Virus record (IMG/VR): IMGVR_UViG_3300046167_000627
Span: 1 to 40,989 of that record
Length of the DNA stretch: 40,989 bases
Source: a virus
Reading direction: 5' to 3' (one strand)
The notes below the pieces were generated by a model that saw only the letters and a list, made by a program, of their open reading frames with translations, was not told the origin of the DNA and did no database searches. Below are positions 37,967-40,989 of the stretch, in pieces (position 1 is the stretch's first letter; each line of letters begins with the position of its first letter). The position numbers and the translations under genes were made by a program.

Positions 37967-38149
37967 TCAATCCTCGACGATGATGATGGTGACTGGCGAC
38001 TGTGTCGGCTCACACTGGCATGGCTCAATCCTGCGCTTCTCGATAGCCGTCTTCACTGTCTCTGTTGTCAGGGTGGTACAGCCTGCGATGCTCATGATGA
38101 TGAACAGGCAGGCAGCTCCGATCAGTATTGAGTGGCTGTTACGATCCAC
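37967..38149 (-). CDS. Small lipoprotein, possible outer-spanin-like
   Basis: A 60-residue protein with a membrane segment and lipobox: SILIGAACLFIIMSIAGC, where Cys 24 would carry the lipid. The mature part is only 37 residues (TTLTTETVKTAIEKRRIEPC) and ends QSPVTIIIVED. Outer spanins (Rz1) are similarly short lipoproteins, but this one lacks their high proline content, and the partner with a membrane anchor and periplasmic coiled coil is not evident. The GTG start overlaps the exported protein's end by 11 bases. Confidence 0.65.
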   Translation of the reverse strand: MDRNSHSILIGAACLFIIMSIAGCTTLTTETVKTAIEKRRIEPCQCEPTQSPVTIIIVED

Positions 38150-39491
38150 TTGTCACCGTCATTGTGGCGAATGTCTTGTTGGGTGAGCTATATCCGTATG
38201 AGAATGCACCGTTAGCTATGCGAGTCGATGCGAAGCCGATCACTGGAAGCCCGGTGATTGTCACACCATTGTCCGACTTAGGCATGACCTGCTCGCCCAC
38301 AAACTTAGCCACACCTGCCTGATAGTTGAATCCAGCCGGCACGCTGACGCTGCCGACACCCAGTGCAGACGATGGACCAAACGAGACAACCGACAGGTTG
38401 TCGCAGACAGGACCAGCAACACCATAGGTAGTTGCAGAGCTGAATGAGTTAGAGCCCGTGTTGCTGAAGCCCTCGCGGTCATACTGTGACAGCTTATAGG
38501 TCTCACACGACGTGCTGACGTCCTTGGTGTTGTCATACACCTTGGTGAACGGCGCCAGTGCAGTTGATCCAGACACAAAGTAACGCTTAGTAGGATATGA
38601 CAGCACGATGTCTGTGCTGGCGGCAATAGATGACTCAACAGTCACCTCATTAAGCACCGTATGGGCCGCTAGGAGCGCGCTGGTGGCCAGTGCAGAGCCA
38701 TTAGCCTTGCTGGTGTAGTCAACGAGCTGCCCATTTACTGTGGCCGTCTTAACGCCCTGATCGAGCGTTGGCAGCATTGATCCGGGTGCCTTGTGCTGCA
38801 CGGTGGTAGACCACCCATCGATTGCAGTGACCGGGATAGACGTGCTGTAGGCGCTGTCCACCTTGATGAAGAAGGCATTGCCTGACAGCCCACCAGTGGG
38901 CGCCGACAGGTTGGCTGATGAGTTGCTAGACCATGCCCCGCTGTCCCAGAGCTCTGCGATCTCGTCGCACTTGGTGACGTCAACAGCCGCACCATCAACC
39001 ACGCCCATCTCAATGACCTCAAGGGAGCCCATTAATGTGCGAGCCACTCCGTTGACCTCGTCATCGGCGAACAGGAACGGCACGAATGGCTGGCTGCGGA
39101 GTGTTGAGCCATCCGCGAGCTCGCTGGTTGTGCCTGAGTAGGCGCCATTGGATGTGCCCAGAGCTGGCACGGTACAGCTATCGTCATTGGTGAGCACCGC
39201 TCCGCCGCCAACCGCGTCAGCGGCAATCGCCATTGGGAACACGTCATAGGGCGATAAATAGAGGTTCCACTCTAACGCTACGGCACCACTCAGGTACTCA
39301 AGGAATCGCACCTTGACTGCCTTGGTGTCTGCCGTGTTGTTGACGATGTGTGCGTAGGTGTTGGTGTTGTTGTCTGCGTTGTAGAAGGGGAATAACAGCA
39401 CCTGCCCGGTGCCGCTATCGGAAATAGTCTGCTGCGCTGTGGCTGGTATAGAGGCAGCGACCACCGCTGCCGTCAGTAGATTCTTAATCAT
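38139..39491 (-). CDS. Exported protein of gammaproteobacterial type (moron-like)
   Basis: A 450-residue protein with a signal peptide (MIKNLLTAAVVAASIPATAQ, cut after about residue 19). The start of the mature part, GQVLLFPFYNADNNTNTYAH and VKVRFLEYLSGAVALEWNLY LSPYDV, matches from memory a family of secreted proteins of Gammaproteobacteria with the text VRFLEG.NS..VLDFNLYLSP.DVW. A beta-rich, Ser/Thr/Gly-rich body with several cysteines follows. No hydrolase motif was seen, so it is unlikely to be an endolysin. In a phage it would suit a lysogenic-conversion cargo or an unusual surface protein. It overlaps the small genes on both sides, so it is expressed with the leftward arm. Confidence 0.65.
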   Translation of the reverse strand: MIKNLLTAAVVAASIPATAQQTISDSGTGQVLLFPFYNADNNTNTYAHIVNNTADTKAVKVRFLEYLSGAVALEWNLYLSPYDVFPMAIAADAVGGGAVLTNDDSCTVPALGTSNGAYSGTTSELADGSTLRSQPFVPFLFADDEVNGVARTLMGSLEVIEMGVVDGAAVDVTKCDEIAELWDSGAWSSNSSANLSAPTGGLSGNAFFIKVDSAYSTSIPVTAIDGWSTTVQHKAPGSMLPTLDQGVKTATVNGQLVDYTSKANGSALATSALLAAHTVLNEVTVESSIAASTDIVLSYPTKRYFVSGSTALAPFTKVYDNTKDVSTSCETYKLSQYDREGFSNTGSNSFSSATTYGVAGPVCDNLSVVSFGPSSALGVGSVSVPAGFNYQAGVAKFVGEQVMPKSDNGVTITGLPVIGFASTRIANGAFSYGYSSPNKTFATMTVTSGS

Positions 39492-39703
39492 TATTTAAAC
39501 TCCTTTTCGATGATATCCAACATGCCTTGGTACTCAGCGAGTAGTGAGATGTTGTCCTCAATGTCCTTTAGGAACGACTTATGGCCTGCCACCCCAACGG
39601 GGTGATCTAGGAATAGGTTGGTCTCTTCCTTTAGCATGAGGATATGGCCCTCAATGTGGCTCTTAACGGCGTATAGGCGCGATTGGCGCTGTGGACTAGG
39701 CAT
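39491..39703 (-). CDS. Small helical protein
   Basis: A 70-residue protein of two or three helices (RQSRLYAVKSHIEGHILMLK; FLKDIEDNISLLAEYQGMLD). No family is recognised. Its start overlaps the end of the HNH gene by 8 bases and its stop overlaps the next ATG, placing it in the same transcript. Confidence 0.6.
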   Translation of the reverse strand: MPSPQRQSRLYAVKSHIEGHILMLKEETNLFLDHPVGVAGHKSFLKDIEDNISLLAEYQGMLDIIEKEFK

Positions 39704-40151
39704 GTGTTACAGCTCTCCCTGACAGGATCTTGTTTATATATGAGCGCGATACACCCATTAGTTGGGCGATTAGCTTTTTAGCCATACCTGCCTCAACCAG
39801 CTCCTTTATCATTAGCTTGCCGCTGGTCGTTACCTTGCATGGGATCAGCCCATGCTTGACTGCATGAGCCATGTTCTCGGACCTAGTGGACCACTCGAGA
39901 TTAGATGCTCTGTTGTCTGATTTATCCCCGTTGATATGATTAACCTGAGCTTTGCCCTTTGGGTTAGGCACAAAAGCCAAGGCAACAAGCCTGTGAAGGG
40001 AAAATGTTTTCTGCTTGCCCTCATCGCTGTAAAGCGGGATGAGCTCATAGCCGTCTGAAGTGGTCGAGGATGACAGTGCGTGCCCTCTGGGACCGATAAC
40101 CTTGCCAGACTCTTGTATATCGTATTTCGAGTAACCGTCGATTGACGCCAT
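39696..40151 (-). CDS. HNH homing-type endonuclease
   Basis: A 151-residue protein with the start at 40151, given by GGAGGATTATCT; a longer in-frame reading lacks a site. The HNH_3 motif is complete: QVNHINGDKSDNRASNLEWS TRSENM with the His-Asn-Asn core, preceded by FSLHRLVALAFVPNP. The C-terminal ELVEAGMAKKLIAQLMGVSR SYINKI is a helix-turn-helix used for target recognition. Such free-standing enzymes are common phage hitchhikers. It is the first gene after the strong leftward promoter. Confidence 0.9.
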   Translation of the reverse strand: MASIDGYSKYDIQESGKVIGPRGHALSSSTTSDGYELIPLYSDEGKQKTFSLHRLVALAFVPNPKGKAQVNHINGDKSDNRASNLEWSTRSENMAHAVKHGLIPCKVTTSGKLMIKELVEAGMAKKLIAQLMGVSRSYINKILSGRAVTHA

Positions 40152-40300
40152 AGATAATCCTCCATGATGATCTGTGGAATTCAGGTATAGGTGGGGTAAT
40201 CTCAATAACTGTCGATGAACTCAACAGTTGAGGCAATGATGCTGAGTGTCTAAGCATCGCTCCCTTGGGGGTCGCTACTCAATAACGACTGATTCAAGGA

Positions 40301-40329
40301 ATTATAACATGAATCCAAGCATAAGTCAA
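40301..40329 (-). promoter_or_regulatory. Near-consensus sigma70 promoter for the leftward arm
   Basis: On the - strand TTGACT (40324-40329) and TATAAT (40301-40306) are separated by exactly 17 bases, with an extended -10 TG at the right place. It points at the HNH gene 150 bases away. The leader contains two hairpins, GATGC/GCATC (near 40237-40257) and CTCAAC/GTTGAG (near 40219-40231), that could modulate read-through. This is the best promoter seen in the window. Confidence 0.85.
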
Positions 40330-40427
40330 ACAATACTAGGAGATAATACAGAGACTAGCAGTACCAAGGGCTACAGGGCCGCTGAATAGGGCCCAGAATG
40401 TAAGCCTGCATTTATTTCGACACGTTT

Positions 40428-40592
40428 TTAGGTGATTTCCAGCCCAGATATCAGCGTCACAGAGGTCGCCATCGCCCTTTCTAGCAGTTGCAGCGCGAAA
40501 CAGTTGGCGTCCAGCAGGTGCTTGAACGTGGCCATCTCATCGCCGTCAAGACTCACCGTGTACCGCTCCCCGGAACGAAGCACCTCTACCAT
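40428..40592 (-). CDS. Small protein of unknown function near the repressor
   Basis: A 54-residue protein (MVEVLRSGERYTVSLDGDEM; FKHLLDANCFALQLLERAMA) with a good ATG at 40592 and a GAGGG site eight bases before it. It is transcribed leftward, away from the repressor leader at 40801. A position facing a repressor gene would suit a Cro-like or anti-repressor protein, but no helix-turn-helix is visible, so the role is open. Confidence 0.6.
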   Translation of the reverse strand: MVEVLRSGERYTVSLDGDEMATFKHLLDANCFALQLLERAMATSVTLISGLEIT

Positions 40593-40800
40593 GCCAAACC
40601 CTCACTGCTAATTTTTATTATCAAACTATGCCAAATGAGACTTTATACCATTACCCGACATTAGGCAGTGCAAAAGGTGACAACCACACCGCCCATAGTG
40701 GACATGTGTAGTGTTTGAGTACATATTATGAGGGTAAGACGCCCAGCGGCAGGGAGAGAGCCCATACCGCTAGGCTGACCATCAGATCTCGGAGGATCAC

Positions 40801-40899
40801 ATGGCTGTACGAATAGTAACCCACAAATACTCACTTTCACCACCCACTTGTACGGACAAGCCCTTGGTTGTATCATCGGGGGTAGTCAGTTATGCCTAA
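40801..40899 (+). CDS. Leader ORF (32 residues) coupled to the repressor
   Basis: ATG at 40801, preceded by CGGAGGATCAC, opens 32 codons (MAVRIVTHKYSLSPPTCTDK, ending VVSSGVVSYA). Its TAA at 40897-40899 overlaps the repressor ATG at 40892 by 8 bases. The repressor has no good ribosome binding site of its own, so ribosomes finishing this ORF may start the repressor. It could be a regulatory leader peptide rather than a functional protein. Confidence 0.55.
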   Translation: MAVRIVTHKYSLSPPTCTDKPLVVSSGVVSYA

Positions 40900-40989
40900 C
40901 AGAGTGAAAAGCATGGACCTCACACAGATAGTGGCCAATAACCTGCAGCGTATATGCAAGGAGCACGACCTGAGCAGCCGTGAGCTGGC
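40892..40989 (+). CDS. Helix-turn-helix repressor-like protein, N-terminal part (continues at base 1)
   Basis: The first 32 codons and two bases of the repressor-type gene: MPNRVKSMDLTQIVANNLQR then ICKEHDLSSREL. The opening helix TQIVANNLQRICKEHDLSS is typical of Xre-family domains. The last two bases (GC) join base 1 (C) to give Ala, and the helix-turn-helix is finished on the other end of the window. This shows that the sequence is a linearised circle or a circularly permuted molecule. Confidence 0.85.
   Translation, partial: MPNRVKSMDLTQIVANNLQRICKEHDLSSREL

Noticed and set aside
40699-40729. Promoter for the repressor leader (TGGACA ... TATTAT)
   Set aside because: The spacer is 19 bases and the match is weak; it may still be real but cannot be supported from sequence alone.

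Overview
The window looks like a complete, circularly permuted genome of a temperate podovirus-like phage. A repressor-type helix-turn-helix gene starts at 40892, runs off the right edge, and continues in frame from base 1 to 268 with no base missing, so the two ends join. A tyrosine integrase lies next to an attP-like region (the 3' half of a tRNA-Asn flanked by four copies of a 9-bp arm-type repeat), which indicates lysogeny. The portal, scaffold, SU10-type capsid, adaptor, P22 gp10-like protein, several ejection-type proteins and S74-type fibre, without any tape measure or tail tube, indicate a short-tailed virion. A Gammaproteobacterium, possibly marine, is the likeliest host. This is inferred from the tmRNA tag (ANDSEYRLAA, close to the enterobacterial ANDENYALAA), the tRNA-Asn sequence, a Fur-box-like palindrome and a gammaproteobacterial-style exported protein; it is not proven.

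Layout. (1) 1-268 and 40801-40989, + strand: repressor and a coupled 32-codon leader ORF. (2) 310-977: no gene; rich in hairpins, including three tandem hairpins with the same loop, a candidate structured RNA. (3) 978-4064, + strand: small genes with strong ribosome binding sites, including a DUF4258/DUF2283 pair, a circularly permuted tmRNA gene (3204-3479), a zinc-finger peptide and a CsrA-like protein. (4) 4057-12562, + strand: DnaB-like ATPase, GIY-YIG endonuclease, class II ribonucleotide reductase, cytosine-5 methyltransferase with an overlapping second-frame ORF, NinG, metallophosphoesterase, DUF3310, Sak3-type annealing protein and an SSB-like protein. (5) 12616-14172: DUF4224 protein, integrase, attP. 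(6) 40592-14176, - strand: HNH endonuclease, exported moron-like protein, small membrane and lipoproteins, terminase, adaptor, fibres, ejection proteins, portal, scaffold, capsid, and lastly a protein with ADP-ribosyltransferase-like and GNAT-like segments.

The two arms converge at the attachment region near 14.0-14.2 kb. The rightward arm supplies nucleotides, recombination, modification and host-translation functions. The leftward arm builds the particle and probably starts from a near-consensus sigma70 promoter at 40301-40329. No endolysin, DNA polymerase, primase or RNA polymerase was recognised.

Four leftward genes (terminase small and large subunits, the gp10-like protein, and a fibre-locus protein) are each broken by a single-base shift in the same direction, in at least two cases at a short homopolymer. 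They are annotated as whole genes with the shift noted; sequencing error is the simplest explanation. The strongest novelty is the permuted tmRNA: its 3' acceptor/T-arm half lies upstream of its 5' half with only 8 nt between them.
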